A stretch of 64,000 bases of DNA from Anabaena minutissima FACHB-250 (GTDB taxonomy: Bacteria > Cyanobacteriota > Cyanobacteriia > Cyanobacteriales > Nostocaceae). The notes under the pieces are model-generated. The model saw only the letters and a program-made list of their open reading frames with translations, was not told the DNA's origin and ran no database searches. Positions 1 through 8,449 of the stretch are shown here, piece by piece (the first letter of the stretch is position 1; every line of letters begins with the position of its first letter). The position numbers and the translations under genes were made by a program. The DNA lies in NCBI RefSeq assembly GCF_014697125.1, contig NZ_JACJRG010000001.1, positions 124,001 to 188,000 on the forward strand. The letters are read 5' to 3'.

Positions 1-215
1 ACTGTCCTTTCTTTAATAATATCTTGTACGCTAATTGCGATTAATTCGTGTTCTGGTGGCTCTCCTTCAACTGCACCAGACCAAGTAAAAGCTAATAAGA
101 AATCATCATATCCAGGTAAGGATGCAACCAAGCATTCTTCTGAGGCTGGCTGGCAATTAATCCCGTATTCATGGGTAAGTGCTACTAATTTCTGGAAATT
201 GTTGGAATTCATCAT
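1..215 (-). CDS. Hypothetical protein, C-terminus outside window
   Basis: An open frame runs leftward from two consecutive ATG codons (213-215 and 210-212) to the window edge without a stop. It begins MMNSNNFQKLVALTHEYG and has an acidic middle part. No known domain is recognised. Codon usage looks protein-like and the frame stays open for 71 codons, so it is probably the 5' end of a real gene whose 3' end lies to the left. No clear ribosome binding site is visible. Confidence 0.55.
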   Translation of the reverse strand, partial: MMNSNNFQKLVALTHEYGINCQPASEECLVASLPGYDDFLLAFTWSGAVEGEPPEHELIAISVQDIIKERT

Positions 216-545
216 TGATATTTTGCGTTGTATCACACAGCAGTTACTATGAAATTTCCCAAATAGTGAGTGAGAATTTCAGTTTTTGCTGAAAGTTGAA
301 ATTTTTTACCAAAGTTCATCCAGAAATCTTACTGCTAATTTATAGTGCCATTAGCAATAATTGCTACAGTTCTATAAAAGCTTGAGAGGACTTTTATTTA
401 CTGACCACACGCAAGGCTTTAAACTTCCCCTCAAGTATTAATTTTGCTTAATTACTTAGTATACATATTCATTAAGTTGCATTAAAACGCAGTGCAACGC
501 AACACGATATTATATAAATAGGGATGAATTGCTGAATAAATCTTC
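216..545. other. Intergenic spacer, AT-rich
   Basis: About 330 bases without a supported gene. It lies between the 3' end of the RiPP operon on the right and the divergent start of the edge gene on the left. I see no strong hairpin and no tRNA-like structure. Confidence 0.5.
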
Positions 546-1781
546 TTAACCCGAACTGATGTTAGTTATGTATCTGCTTACTAATCTTATTGGTCGGATT
601 AAGTAGTATAGAAAAGAAAAACTAGCTGGCAATGCGAAAAATTCTCGGTCTGCTTGGCTAGTATCAGTGATTACCTTTCTGGTTGTAAAACTCAAAAATT
701 GCCACACCAGATAAATACGATCTGGCATTCTACTGAGTGGACCATTTATCATCAGGTGCTGAAAAAAAAGTTTAATTATCAGTGGACTTTTAATTTTTGT
801 GAAAAGATGTTTCTGCATCCGTACAACATAAATTAAAATTGTTGGATCGATTTTCATCTGTTGTTGAATAGCCTGTTTTACTTGATCTGGTAAAGGGGTA
901 TTCAGGAGAGTGTTAACTATCAATAGACTAATAAAGAATGGTCTTTTAAGTTCTAGACTGTTTACTTTCTGCAATAATTGTTCCCAATCAAATCCCTGTT
1001 GAATACGCAATAATTCAGCTAAATCGCAAATCTGAGCCAAAGACTCTCTACCTTCATTAACTCCTCTAGCAACTTGTACAGCGAGGATGATTAACAAATC
1101 ATCACAAGAGAATTTGATGATAGATTCACCTTTGAGGGTTAAAGGACTGCTTCGTTGCCACAAAGTTTCAAAATCAGGAAGTTTAAAAGGGAAGTAAGAT
1201 AAGGGAGTCAGTTCACAGTGAAGATCCACCACTACTTCTGGTTTCTGGCTATGGACAAAAGTTTGTTGCCAACCATAGTAGTCAGCTTCTAGTTGATATT
1301 TCTGAGCAATCAATAATTCTTGAGCTTTGACTATATCCTGTTGTCTCACCAGAATATCTAGGTCGCTAAATTGTCTCATGGCTAAATTGCCATAAATAGA
1401 AATAGCTAAAACAAGACCTTTAAAAGGAATTGCCCGAATTTTGTGAGCTTCAAAAAGCTTAAGAATGTTAAGCAATTCGTGGCTCAAAAATAAGTTACGG
1501 CTAGCATTAGTGTGATAATGATTCTGAAGCTGAGTTAAAACTATTTTGGGAATATCTTCTTTCCCAGTGGTCTTGAGACTCTGGTACAGGAGTGGTATCG
1601 TCCCATGATATGCTGCTATTTCCATGAGATATGTCCAGTCTATATTTTGCTGGAGTATGGTATTAATTCGCTCTGCTGTTTCGGGGTCTATATGAGTTCG
1701 GGTACAACACAGAAGTAGCTCGATTTCTGGACGGCTAACCTTTGTTGGCAATTGAGTAATAGGCTTGTTTAAGGTAATCAT
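546..1781 (-). CDS. PF14907-type nucleotidyltransferase, RiPP tailoring
   Basis: A 411-residue protein with the nucleotidyltransferase core PFKGLVLAISIYG followed by RQFSDLDILV, around residues 118-145. The DLD pair is the expected metal-binding site of the NTP_transf_5 family (PF14907). Members of this family recur in lasso-peptide clusters together with HPr-kinase-like enzymes, and one (PsmN of the pseudomycoidin cluster) is linked to adding hexoses to a phosphorylated peptide. Here it is the last gene of the operon, 3 bases after the exporter gene. I infer a role in tailoring the peptide made from the precursors at 7.2-7.7 kb. Domain assignment is fairly sure; the substrate is inference. 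Confidence 0.8.
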   Translation of the reverse strand: MITLNKPITQLPTKVSRPEIELLLCCTRTHIDPETAERINTILQQNIDWTYLMEIAAYHGTIPLLYQSLKTTGKEDIPKIVLTQLQNHYHTNASRNLFLSHELLNILKLFEAHKIRAIPFKGLVLAISIYGNLAMRQFSDLDILVRQQDIVKAQELLIAQKYQLEADYYGWQQTFVHSQKPEVVVDLHCELTPLSYFPFKLPDFETLWQRSSPLTLKGESIIKFSCDDLLIILAVQVARGVNEGRESLAQICDLAELLRIQQGFDWEQLLQKVNSLELKRPFFISLLIVNTLLNTPLPDQVKQAIQQQMKIDPTILIYVVRMQKHLFTKIKSPLIIKLFFQHLMINGPLSRMPDRIYLVWQFLSFTTRKVITDTSQADREFFALPASFSFLYYLIRPIRLVSRYITNISSG

Positions 1782-1784
1782 AAA

Positions 1785-3602
1785 TTACTTATAGTGTTGG
1801 GCTTGGGTTTCAAACAAGTTTGCATAGCTACTGCCCAGATTTATCAGTTCTTCATGGGTACCGCTTTCAATAATTGAACCGTTTGCCATCAGGTAGATAC
1901 AGTCAGCCATTCTGACGGTTGATAAGCGATGGCTAATCAGAATAGCGGCTTGATTTTTAATCAGTTGGCGGAAATTCTGAAACACCTCTTCTTCGGCTTT
2001 AGGGTCTAAAGCACTAGTTGGTTCATCCAACACAATTAACTGTGAATCTCGCAAAAATGCCCTTGCCAAAGCGATTTTTTGCCACTGACCGATGCTCAAT
2101 TCTTCCCCTTGTTCAAACAATTTACCGAGTATGGTGTCGTAACCTTGAGGTAGCTTACTGATGACATCATCAGCACCGGAACGACGAGCAGCAGCAATGA
2201 TTTTGTCGTGAGTGAATGGCAGATTGATATTTGCCATCCTAATATTTTCTTTAGCAGTCAGATGATATTTTGTATAATCTTGAAAAATTACGCTAATTTG
2301 ACTGCGGAGGGCAGCAATTTCAAATTGACGTAAATCTATGCCATCAATGGTAATACTACCAAGGGTAGGATCGTATAAGCGACACAAAAGTTTAATTAAA
2401 GTAGTCTTACCGGAGCCGTTTTCTCCTACTAACGCGACAACTTCTCCTGGGCGAATAGTCAGATTAATATCCTCAAGTGCCTGACGCTTCGTATTTGCAT
2501 ATTGAAAGCTGACATGATTAAACAAAATACCATTTTGCATTGGCATGGGAAAAGGTTTTGGATTTAACGGTTCTGTAACCTTTGGTTTCAAGTCTAGAAA
2601 TTCATATAAGTTGGTGAGAAATAGGTTGTCTTCATATAAACCAGACAAACCACCCAAGAGACTTTTCAGGTCATTTTGTCCCCGTTGCAATGCTTGGTAA
2701 TAAAGGACTAAATCACCAAAGCGGATAGTACCTTGCATAGTTTGATAAATAATAAAACCATAGGCAGCAAAAACTAAAGTTGTCGCCGTTGCTTGAGCGC
2801 CAAGATTAGACACAGATTGTCTTTTGATCATAGCTATGTTTTCTTGGTATATTTGTCGGCGCAAACGCAAATACCACTGACTAAAGAAAGAACCCAAATC
2901 AAACAAGCGAATTTCTTTAGCGTGTTGCTCTGTAGTTAGTATCCGGCTCAAGTATCCTGCTTGGCGTTCCTGGGCTGTCTTTTGACGCTGCCAATGATAC
3001 ATAATGCCGGAGTATTTCACCCGCACCACCATCGCCGGAATCGCAGCGATAAATAAGATAACTCCTATTCCCCAATGCAATGACAGTAGCAACCCCAGCA
3101 TCGCTATCAAAGAGATACTACTCAAACCTAACCATCCCAAACGATGTAATATTTGCCCCGGTCGAGAAGGAGCTTCTTTTTGCGCTCGCTGCAAGGCATC
3201 ATAATAGTCAGAGTTCTCGTAATACTCCAGGTCTACCTCAATTGATTTAGCATGGAGGATGTTTTGCATATAGTCGGTGAGTCGCTGAGATTGGGCAGCA
3301 TACACTAGTTCAGTCAGGGAAGAACATACGGTAGTCACTAGGGTGATAGCAGCAAAGAAGCCAAGCAAAAGTAATACTCGACTAAAGGCTGCTTCTTTGT
3401 CGGCAAGATTCACACTGGCGGCTACTGTATCTACAATGAGTTTGGTGAGGTAGAGAGAAAGTAAAGGTAATAAACCTTGAATCAATAAAAGTGCAACGAA
3501 AGCAATAGTCAAACGAGGACTACTGTTCCAAACTAAGCGCAAGGCAGGCAGAATACGTAAGCTTTGCTGGATTTTATATCTTAAGGTTTTACCTGCTTTC
3601 AT
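1785..3602 (-). CDS. ABC exporter (lasso D-type), RiPP export
   Basis: A 605-residue half-transporter. Hydrophobic segments fill residues about 30-310. The ATPase follows, with Walker A GENGSGKTT (393-401), signature LSIGQ (502-506), Walker B LIVLDEPTSALD (522-533) and switch His558. There is no N-terminal C39 peptidase domain, so leader removal must be done by another protein, presumably the B2 peptidase encoded 3 bases upstream. As a homodimer it probably exports the modified peptide and may give self-protection, as the D proteins of lasso clusters do. The signature is LSIGQ instead of LSGGQ, which is common in this group. Confidence 0.88.
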   Translation of the reverse strand: MKAGKTLRYKIQQSLRILPALRLVWNSSPRLTIAFVALLLIQGLLPLLSLYLTKLIVDTVAASVNLADKEAAFSRVLLLLGFFAAITLVTTVCSSLTELVYAAQSQRLTDYMQNILHAKSIEVDLEYYENSDYYDALQRAQKEAPSRPGQILHRLGWLGLSSISLIAMLGLLLSLHWGIGVILFIAAIPAMVVRVKYSGIMYHWQRQKTAQERQAGYLSRILTTEQHAKEIRLFDLGSFFSQWYLRLRRQIYQENIAMIKRQSVSNLGAQATATTLVFAAYGFIIYQTMQGTIRFGDLVLYYQALQRGQNDLKSLLGGLSGLYEDNLFLTNLYEFLDLKPKVTEPLNPKPFPMPMQNGILFNHVSFQYANTKRQALEDINLTIRPGEVVALVGENGSGKTTLIKLLCRLYDPTLGSITIDGIDLRQFEIAALRSQISVIFQDYTKYHLTAKENIRMANINLPFTHDKIIAAARRSGADDVISKLPQGYDTILGKLFEQGEELSIGQWQKIALARAFLRDSQLIVLDEPTSALDPKAEEEVFQNFRQLIKNQAAILISHRLSTVRMADCIYLMANGSIIESGTHEELINLGSSYANLFETQAQHYK

Positions 3603-3605
3603 GTT

Positions 3606-4049
3606 TTAAATACACTCTTTTGTAAAAGATGCCATTTGGCTAAAATGAGAAAGGTCTGCAACTTTGCCAATTACAACCTGTCCCTGATTTTCTAACCACG
3701 CATGAGCCTTTAACTCTCCTTCTTGGCCTTTGGCAACACCAATGCAGAGATTAGATGTATAACCGTGGCGATTCATGAAAAACTGGCAAGTCAAGGCACG
3801 CGCCAGACACTTGACACCAGGCATATAATAACTGCTCACTTCAACAGCCCAGATGATTTTGTCAATAGAGATGTAGTATTTTCCTTGGCATTTAGGTTTG
3901 GTGTTACTTAGTCTTAATAGAAGTTTATGCAAGGTTTTAAATGACAGCAACCATAAACCTAATCTAACTAATGTCAATACAATAAAAGTGTTAATTAAAA
4001 GTTGTTTTTTTTGATAATCTAATTTGAAAAACTTAGATAAATGCTTCAT
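3606..4049 (-). CDS. Lasso-type B2 leader peptidase (transglutaminase-like)
   Basis: A 147-residue protein matching the lasso B2 family (PF13471, transglutaminase-like core 3). The catalytic Cys81 lies in PGVKCLARAL and His116 in LKAHAWLE, the usual Cys-His arrangement of the family. A hydrophobic stretch at about 20-36 precedes the domain. The third catalytic residue is less obvious: the loop after the His reads ENQGQVVIGKVAD, and Asp132 is the best candidate. B2 proteins cut the leader after the conserved Thr-x pair, guided by a PqqD-like B1 protein. The B1 gene here is at 9653-9943, so B1 and B2 are separate proteins. The exporter gene follows after 3 bases. Confidence 0.86.
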   Translation of the reverse strand: MKHLSKFFKLDYQKKQLLINTFIVLTLVRLGLWLLSFKTLHKLLLRLSNTKPKCQGKYYISIDKIIWAVEVSSYYMPGVKCLARALTCQFFMNRHGYTSNLCIGVAKGQEGELKAHAWLENQGQVVIGKVADLSHFSQMASFTKECI

Positions 4050-4106
4050 TTTTTACTTAAATATTTGATGTTTTTTATTTACAATACAGTTTTCGTTTTA
4101 TAAATC

Positions 4107-5078
4107 TTAAGCAGATAGAGTCAACCGTGGTTTTGAATAATTATCATTGTTGCTCAAAGATGATGCAACTAAAAAATTAATAGCCGACTCTGCTGACCAC
4201 TGAGGATGAAAGTTTAAACATGAAGATATCCTAGAAATATCAGCTTGTGAATGCTGAATATCTCCCAAACGAGGAGAAAGGAAATTAATTTCTGATTGCC
4301 ATCGCGGAAAATGATTTTTGAGAATATCAATCAACCGCACTAAAGAAGTAGATTTTCCAGTTCCTAAGTTACAAATTAAGGATGAGCCAGGGGTAACATT
4401 TGCTTTTAATGCTTGAGAAAAAGCCCTAACTACATCTTTAACATAAATAAAGTCTCTGGTTTGACTTCCATCGCCATAAATAGTAATTGGTAAGCCATGT
4501 TGCATAACATCAACAAATCGGGAAATTACGCCAGAATAGCTTGAATTAGGAACTTGTCTAGGGCCAAATACGTTAAAAATTCGTAAGCCAACAAATGAAA
4601 AACCTAGTTGTTTAGCAAACATACTAGCGTATTGTTCACTCACCAATTTTTGTAAGCCGTAAGGTGACAGAGGAGAGGTTTTTTGTTCTTCTGAAATTGG
4701 TAATTGGGTGAGATTACCGTATACAGATGCGGAACTGGCAAACACTAACTTAGGAATAGTTAAAGCTTGGCAAAGTTGAATCACAGCCAGGGTTGCCGAA
4801 AGATTATTGTGATGAGCCTCTAAGGGACGATACAAAGATTCTATCACTGATGAAATAGCTGCTAAATGGGCGATTCCATCAACTTGATCTGTAAAATCTT
4901 CTGGTTGACATATCAAAATATCTTTTTGGAGAAACGTCAAACGAGGATGTTTGGGTAAGTTCTCTAAACGTCCAGTAGTCAGATTATCAACTACAGTGAC
5001 ACGATGACCTTCTGACAACAATTGTTCTGTAAGATGAGAGCCAATAAATCCGGCTCCGCCAGTGACAATAAAATGCAT
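4107..5078 (-). CDS. NAD-dependent sugar-nucleotide epimerase/dehydratase
   Basis: An extended short-chain dehydrogenase. The Rossmann motif TGGAGFIGSHL stands at the start and the catalytic Y-x3-K in SPYGLQKL, with an upstream Ser in the SSASVYG segment. I chose ATG 5078 because the protein then begins MHFIVTGGAGFIG, the family norm, and lies 4 bases after the stop of the preceding glycosyltransferase; a longer frame from 5138 would overlap that gene. The family includes UDP-glucose 4-epimerases. Inside this operon it likely prepares the sugar donor for peptide glycosylation. The exact reaction cannot be read from sequence. Confidence 0.87.
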   Translation of the reverse strand: MHFIVTGGAGFIGSHLTEQLLSEGHRVTVVDNLTTGRLENLPKHPRLTFLQKDILICQPEDFTDQVDGIAHLAAISSVIESLYRPLEAHHNNLSATLAVIQLCQALTIPKLVFASSASVYGNLTQLPISEEQKTSPLSPYGLQKLVSEQYASMFAKQLGFSFVGLRIFNVFGPRQVPNSSYSGVISRFVDVMQHGLPITIYGDGSQTRDFIYVKDVVRAFSQALKANVTPGSSLICNLGTGKSTSLVRLIDILKNHFPRWQSEINFLSPRLGDIQHSQADISRISSCLNFHPQWSAESAINFLVASSLSNNDNYSKPRLTLSA

Positions 5079-5082
5079 GATC

Positions 5083-5982
5083 TTAAATTTGTTCAGTAGA
5101 TATAGATAATCGCAACTCTTCATACCTAGCGGTTTCACCCCGCATTTCTCGATAGCGATGCAAAACTCTACGCGCTTGCTCTATTTGATGATTTTGAATA
5201 TGTAAATTGGCAAGTCCGAGGTAGATATTATAAAAGTAAGGATCGAGAAAATTCATAGGAAATTTTAGTAATTCAGGATTGCGATTGATGACTTTTTCCT
5301 TAGCACGCAGGTGGCTAGCGAACATCTGCTCTTCATCTTGAGAAAGATTATTTGGCGATCGCCGATAACGTGCTAAGGGTTGATTTAGAAAGTAAATCGG
5401 GAATTTTTCAATCACGCGCAGCCATAAATCGTAATCTTCACAACATCTCAGAGTTTCATCAAACAAACCCACTTTATCTAAACAGTCTCGACGCACAACA
5501 ACCGTTAGGACTGGAATGTAGTTGTATCTAAAAAGAGTCCATAATACCTGAAGATTAGGAGTAGGAAACGTTGTATTGTACGAACCTGAAAACAAACCCC
5601 GTTTATCAGAAAAAAAGAGTGAATCTGAATAGATCAAACCAATGCGTGGATTGGCTTCCAACACGGAAATCTGTTTTTCTAACTTCTGAGGTTCCCAGAG
5701 ATCATCATCATCTAAAAAGGCGATATACTTCCCTCTAGCAGAGCGAATTCCAGCATTGCGAGCGGCAGATAATCCTTGATTGGCTTGATGAATAGCGGTA
5801 ATGCGGCGATCGCTAAATTCATCCAGGACTTGCGGAGTATTGTCCTGAGAACCATCATTGATGACAATAATTTCGTAGTCTTTGTAGGTTTGTGCCAAAA
5901 CGCTGTTAATTGCCTGACTGACAAGATGGCCGCGCTGGTAAGTAGGAATAATAACACTGACGGCTGGCTTAAAAACTGGCAT
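5083..5982 (-). CDS. Family 2 glycosyltransferase, RiPP operon
   Basis: A GT-A fold glycosyltransferase of family 2. The N-terminus carries VSVIIPTYQRG and VINDGSQDNT, with the metal-binding DDDD cluster in FLDDDDLWEP. ATG 5982 gives MPVFKPAVSVIIPTY; the longer frame from 6021 adds 13 residues unlike the family. No membrane segments are evident, so a cytoplasmic enzyme is expected. It lies between the HPr-kinase-like gene and the epimerase, all closely spaced on the minus strand. I infer it adds sugar to the RiPP, directly or onto a phosphate-linked hexose. Acceptor and donor are unknown. Confidence 0.86.
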   Translation of the reverse strand: MPVFKPAVSVIIPTYQRGHLVSQAINSVLAQTYKDYEIIVINDGSQDNTPQVLDEFSDRRITAIHQANQGLSAARNAGIRSARGKYIAFLDDDDLWEPQKLEKQISVLEANPRIGLIYSDSLFFSDKRGLFSGSYNTTFPTPNLQVLWTLFRYNYIPVLTVVVRRDCLDKVGLFDETLRCCEDYDLWLRVIEKFPIYFLNQPLARYRRSPNNLSQDEEQMFASHLRAKEKVINRNPELLKFPMNFLDPYFYNIYLGLANLHIQNHQIEQARRVLHRYREMRGETARYEELRLSISTEQI

Positions 5983-6034
5983 ATTTAAAAATTTGCTTAG
6001 TAAATATAGGCAGATATTCAAATTACTGGTGTTG

Positions 6035-7054
6035 CTAAACCAAAGTATGAATCAGGTGTAAATCCTCTAAAATAACATCATAAATTTGCCCCAAACTTCC
6101 CAAATTATCAGGAAGTAATAACTCCCGTACAGGAACAGTCTTTGCCAATTGACCTAATTCTTGAAACTCCTGTCTACACTGTTGAGAAGTGAGGAAAGCA
6201 CGCCCATAGGAATTGAACATTAGATGCTTCATTGCTTCAGGCAGAGAAAGAGAATTAATTATAGGTGCTGTGAGGTTTTGGTCACGTTCTCCTAATATGT
6301 ACACAGCAATTAATGGCAAAGCTTGGGATTGAAACTGCCACTGTTCTCTATCTTTTATTTGCAAATCTATAAAGCGTTTATCTAGACTAGTTGATACCAG
6401 TGATAAATCTTCTATTGAGCCGTGAATGGCATTTACAGAATTAGGCCACAGGCGTAGACGAGGATAAGCAGATTGTACCCAAAACCTTTTTTCATCAGGA
6501 ATAAGTGCGGCAATATCATCTGCCAATACGGAGAATCCACGGCTAGCCAACGCTGCTGCTGTGGTTGATTTACCTGCGCCTGATTGTCCTAAAATGGCGA
6601 TCGCGCTACCATCAACCGCAACCACGCTGGCATGAAGACAAGTCACTCCCCGCAGCCGTAACAGATGACCAAGTACACAACCTAGCAGCAAAGATACCGC
6701 ATCTGTAAATAGTGCATCTTTAGACCAAAAACCCCAAACTTGACTACCATCAGGATTCAAAATGAATTCTAAACAATCAACCCCATCAAAAGAGCGTATT
6801 CTCCAGTAAGTACCGTCATCCCGGTGCGTTGTCCACAGGTGGAAGCCTGTTTGTTGATACCACTCAAGCGGCACATTCCAAAAAGCTTGGTCGAGTAATG
6901 GCGGTTGACTCTGCTGTTCACCAACTAGGTGAATTGCAACATCTATCGGTGCAGAACTGTTAACAGTAACTAACCCTGGGAGCAGTCGATTAATAGATAG
7001 GTTGAGTCCATAAAATTGATAGTAATAGTCACCGTTTTTAATCGACATTTGCAT
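6035..7054 (-). CDS. HPr-kinase-like peptide kinase (lasso tailoring type)
   Basis: A 339-residue protein with an HPrK-like P-loop domain in its second half: LHASVV (140-145), Walker A GQSGAGKST (156-164) and an acidic ADD (178-180). This layout matches the HPr-kinase homologues of paeninodin-type lasso clusters, which phosphorylate a Ser hydroxyl of the precursor. It is not a true HprK, since the N-terminal part is different and no ptsH-like gene is nearby. It is the first gene after the precursors, separated by 173 bases that contain a strong hairpin. Thr and Ser residues in the variable core tails are candidate phosphorylation sites (inference). Confidence 0.85.
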   Translation of the reverse strand: MQMSIKNGDYYYQFYGLNLSINRLLPGLVTVNSSAPIDVAIHLVGEQQSQPPLLDQAFWNVPLEWYQQTGFHLWTTHRDDGTYWRIRSFDGVDCLEFILNPDGSQVWGFWSKDALFTDAVSLLLGCVLGHLLRLRGVTCLHASVVAVDGSAIAILGQSGAGKSTTAAALASRGFSVLADDIAALIPDEKRFWVQSAYPRLRLWPNSVNAIHGSIEDLSLVSTSLDKRFIDLQIKDREQWQFQSQALPLIAVYILGERDQNLTAPIINSLSLPEAMKHLMFNSYGRAFLTSQQCRQEFQELGQLAKTVPVRELLLPDNLGSLGQIYDVILEDLHLIHTLV

Positions 7055-7088
7055 TTATATTTATTTTATCTGCAAACTCAGGAGTTTC

Positions 7089-7121
7089 AGAACGCCGACT
7101 TTTTGAAAAAGTTGGCGTTCT
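7089..7121. terminator. 15-bp hairpin between precursor and kinase genes
   Basis: Inverted repeat with arms 7089-7103 and 7107-7121 around a 3-base loop. One G-T pair (97/113) interrupts otherwise perfect pairing. On the minus strand it lies about 110 bases after the precursor stop. It lacks a following U-run in that direction; the T-run lies on the other side. It may act as a partial terminator or as a 3'-end stabiliser giving more precursor mRNA than enzyme mRNA, as in many peptide operons. Confidence 0.6.
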
Positions 7122-7227
7122 TTTGGAAAGGAGAAACTTACACACTTTATTTTCACAAAGTGTTAAGAAAAAAGGTAGGTAAAAAATCCTTTTTATTCTA
7201 GATTTATAGGCACTTTTTTCTACTTAA

Positions 7228-7380
7228 CTAATCAGGAAGACCAGTTATGGGGGGGCCAGGTCTTGTAGTTGTACCAAAACCACCACTACCACCGACTTGT
7301 TGTGTCAAACCAGATATTTTACCGTGAGCTTTCAATTCTGGTTCCGAATAGTTTTTTTTCGCGTTTTCAGATTGTGACAT
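7228..7380 (-). CDS. RiPP precursor peptide 1 (lasso-type leader)
   Basis: A 50-residue peptide starting MSQSENAKKN. The leader has Tyr11, Pro14, Leu16, Gly20 and Thr26, which is the lasso recognition pattern Y-x2-P-x-L-x3-G-x5-T. If the B2 peptidase cuts after Thr26-Gln27, the core is 23 residues: a Gly-rich segment QVGGSGGFGTTT, then the tail RPGPPITGLPD. No Asp or Glu occurs at core positions 7-9, and the only acid is the last residue, so a lasso macrolactam cannot form in the usual way. ATG 7380 is preceded by AAGGA with proper spacing; an upstream ATG at 7416 is unlikely. It is a tandem paralogue of the peptide at 7563-7715. Confidence 0.85.
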   Translation of the reverse strand: MSQSENAKKNYSEPELKAHGKISGLTQQVGGSGGFGTTTRPGPPITGLPD

Positions 7381-7562
7381 TTGAAGAATCCTTACGTGTG
7401 TAAACAATAGCCTCATAAGAGGGAAATTAGAAAGGTGTATTTAGTCTAGATTTATTAGGTCAATAAAATTGCCGAATAAATCCTTCCTACTTGCTAACTC
7501 TACCCTGCCATCATTTATATGACAGCGAGTGAAGTTGAGATTTTCGTGTTTTTTCTACTTAA

Positions 7563-7715
7563 CTAATCAAGAACAGTGGTAGTAGATATGGGGAATCCAG
7601 TTGTAGTACCAAAACCACCGCTACCACCGACTTGTTGTGTCAAACCAGATATTTTACCGTGAGCTTTCAATTCAGGTTCCGAATAGTTTTTTTTCGTGTT
7701 TTGAGATTGAGACAT
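7563..7715 (-). CDS. RiPP precursor peptide 2 (lasso-type leader)
   Basis: A second 50-residue precursor starting MSQSQNTKKN. Residues 9-39 are identical to those of precursor 1, including the whole recognition motif and QVGGSGGFGTTT. Only the last 11 residues differ: GFPISTTTVLD here against RPGPPITGLPD. Both end in Asp. The start has the same AAGGATT-type ribosome binding site, and the bases after the stop are also shared, so the two genes arose by tandem duplication with change focused on the C-terminal tail. The tail has five Ser/Thr, possible targets for the kinase and sugar transfer (inference). Confidence 0.85.
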   Translation of the reverse strand: MSQSQNTKKNYSEPELKAHGKISGLTQQVGGSGGFGTTTGFPISTTTVLD

Positions 7716-8033
7716 TTGATCAATCCTTGTTTTTTGTATTTTACTTGTTTGGAATTATCAGACTATAAAATATTACAATAATTCATCTCACTTGATTTAT
7801 GAATTTTATGTAAAGTTATTACTATTTTCTGCGATCAAAAATTGCAACTAAAAATCTCCAAAGTCTATATTTACAGATTGGTAAAAAATATTTTAATAAA
7901 TAAAATTTAATATATTGATGTGATTTACACAAAAACTCTCCTAAACTATTATTCTTGCCTCTATCCTTTACAGTTAGCTATTTCGTGACCAAATTGGTAA
8001 TTGGTAATTAATAATTATATGGGTTTCAAGCCC

Positions 8034-8056
8034 CCGCTAAATTTTCAATTTAGCGG
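8034..8056. repeat. Short palindromic repeat (10-bp arms)
   Basis: Arms 8034-8043 (CCGCTAAATT) and 8047-8056 (AATTTAGCGG) with a 3-base loop. It is followed by ACGGGACGCTACGCGAA, a segment whose relatives occur near 16.43 kb, suggesting a dispersed genomic repeat and not a gene-specific terminator. The 7716-8449 spacer otherwise holds no supported gene. Confidence 0.6.
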
Positions 8057-8133
8057 TCTTCCCTACGGGACGCTACGCGAACAATCAGTGGTGGGTAGCC
8101 TACGGCAAGCAAGCTACAAGCCCCTACTGATTC

Positions 8134-8372
8134 AATACGGTTCAGTTAAGAAAAATTGTAGGTTGGGTTAAGCAAAGCGCAACCCAACAAAGCCCCGGAA
8201 ATGTTGGGTTTCGTTCCTCAACCCAACCTACTAGCGCGTCTAGTCTAAATTGTTGGGTTGAATAATCAACGCTCATGATTGAATTTTAGTTGTTCCATCT
8301 GGTGAACCCAATATTTTAAGCTTGCCGCGCTACTACACAGTTTAAGGTTTTTGGCGCTAACTGAACCGTATT
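8134..8372. mobile_element. MITE-like element with 15-bp terminal inverted repeats
   Basis: Terminal repeats are AATACGGTTCAGTTA (8134-8148) and its exact complement (8358-8372). Nested inside is a second inverted repeat, GTAGGTTGGGTT at 8158-8169 and its complement at 8220-8231. No coding frame is seen. It is about 240 bases and sits between the GT4 gene and the precursors of the RiPP cluster. The structure suggests a non-autonomous element. No clear target-site duplication could be seen. Confidence 0.55.
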
Positions 8373-8449
8373 GCCCACTGATTGCAATTGCGAATTGCGA
8401 ATTGGTTTGACTTATTGGTAAGTCCTAATCAAATTGAGTGATGGAAAAT

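Noticed and set aside
654..836. Short plus-strand frame opposite the nucleotidyltransferase gene
   Set aside because: It is antisense to a long well-supported gene, has no binding site and no recognisable domain.
7228..7715. Calling the precursors ordinary lasso peptides
   Set aside because: The leader fits, but neither core has Asp/Glu at the ring position and no cyclase gene is present in the window.
7228..7715. Calling the precursors double-glycine bacteriocins because of the VGGSGG segment
   Set aside because: The exporter lacks a C39 peptidase domain, while a B1/B2 pair matching the Y-P-L-G-T leader is present.
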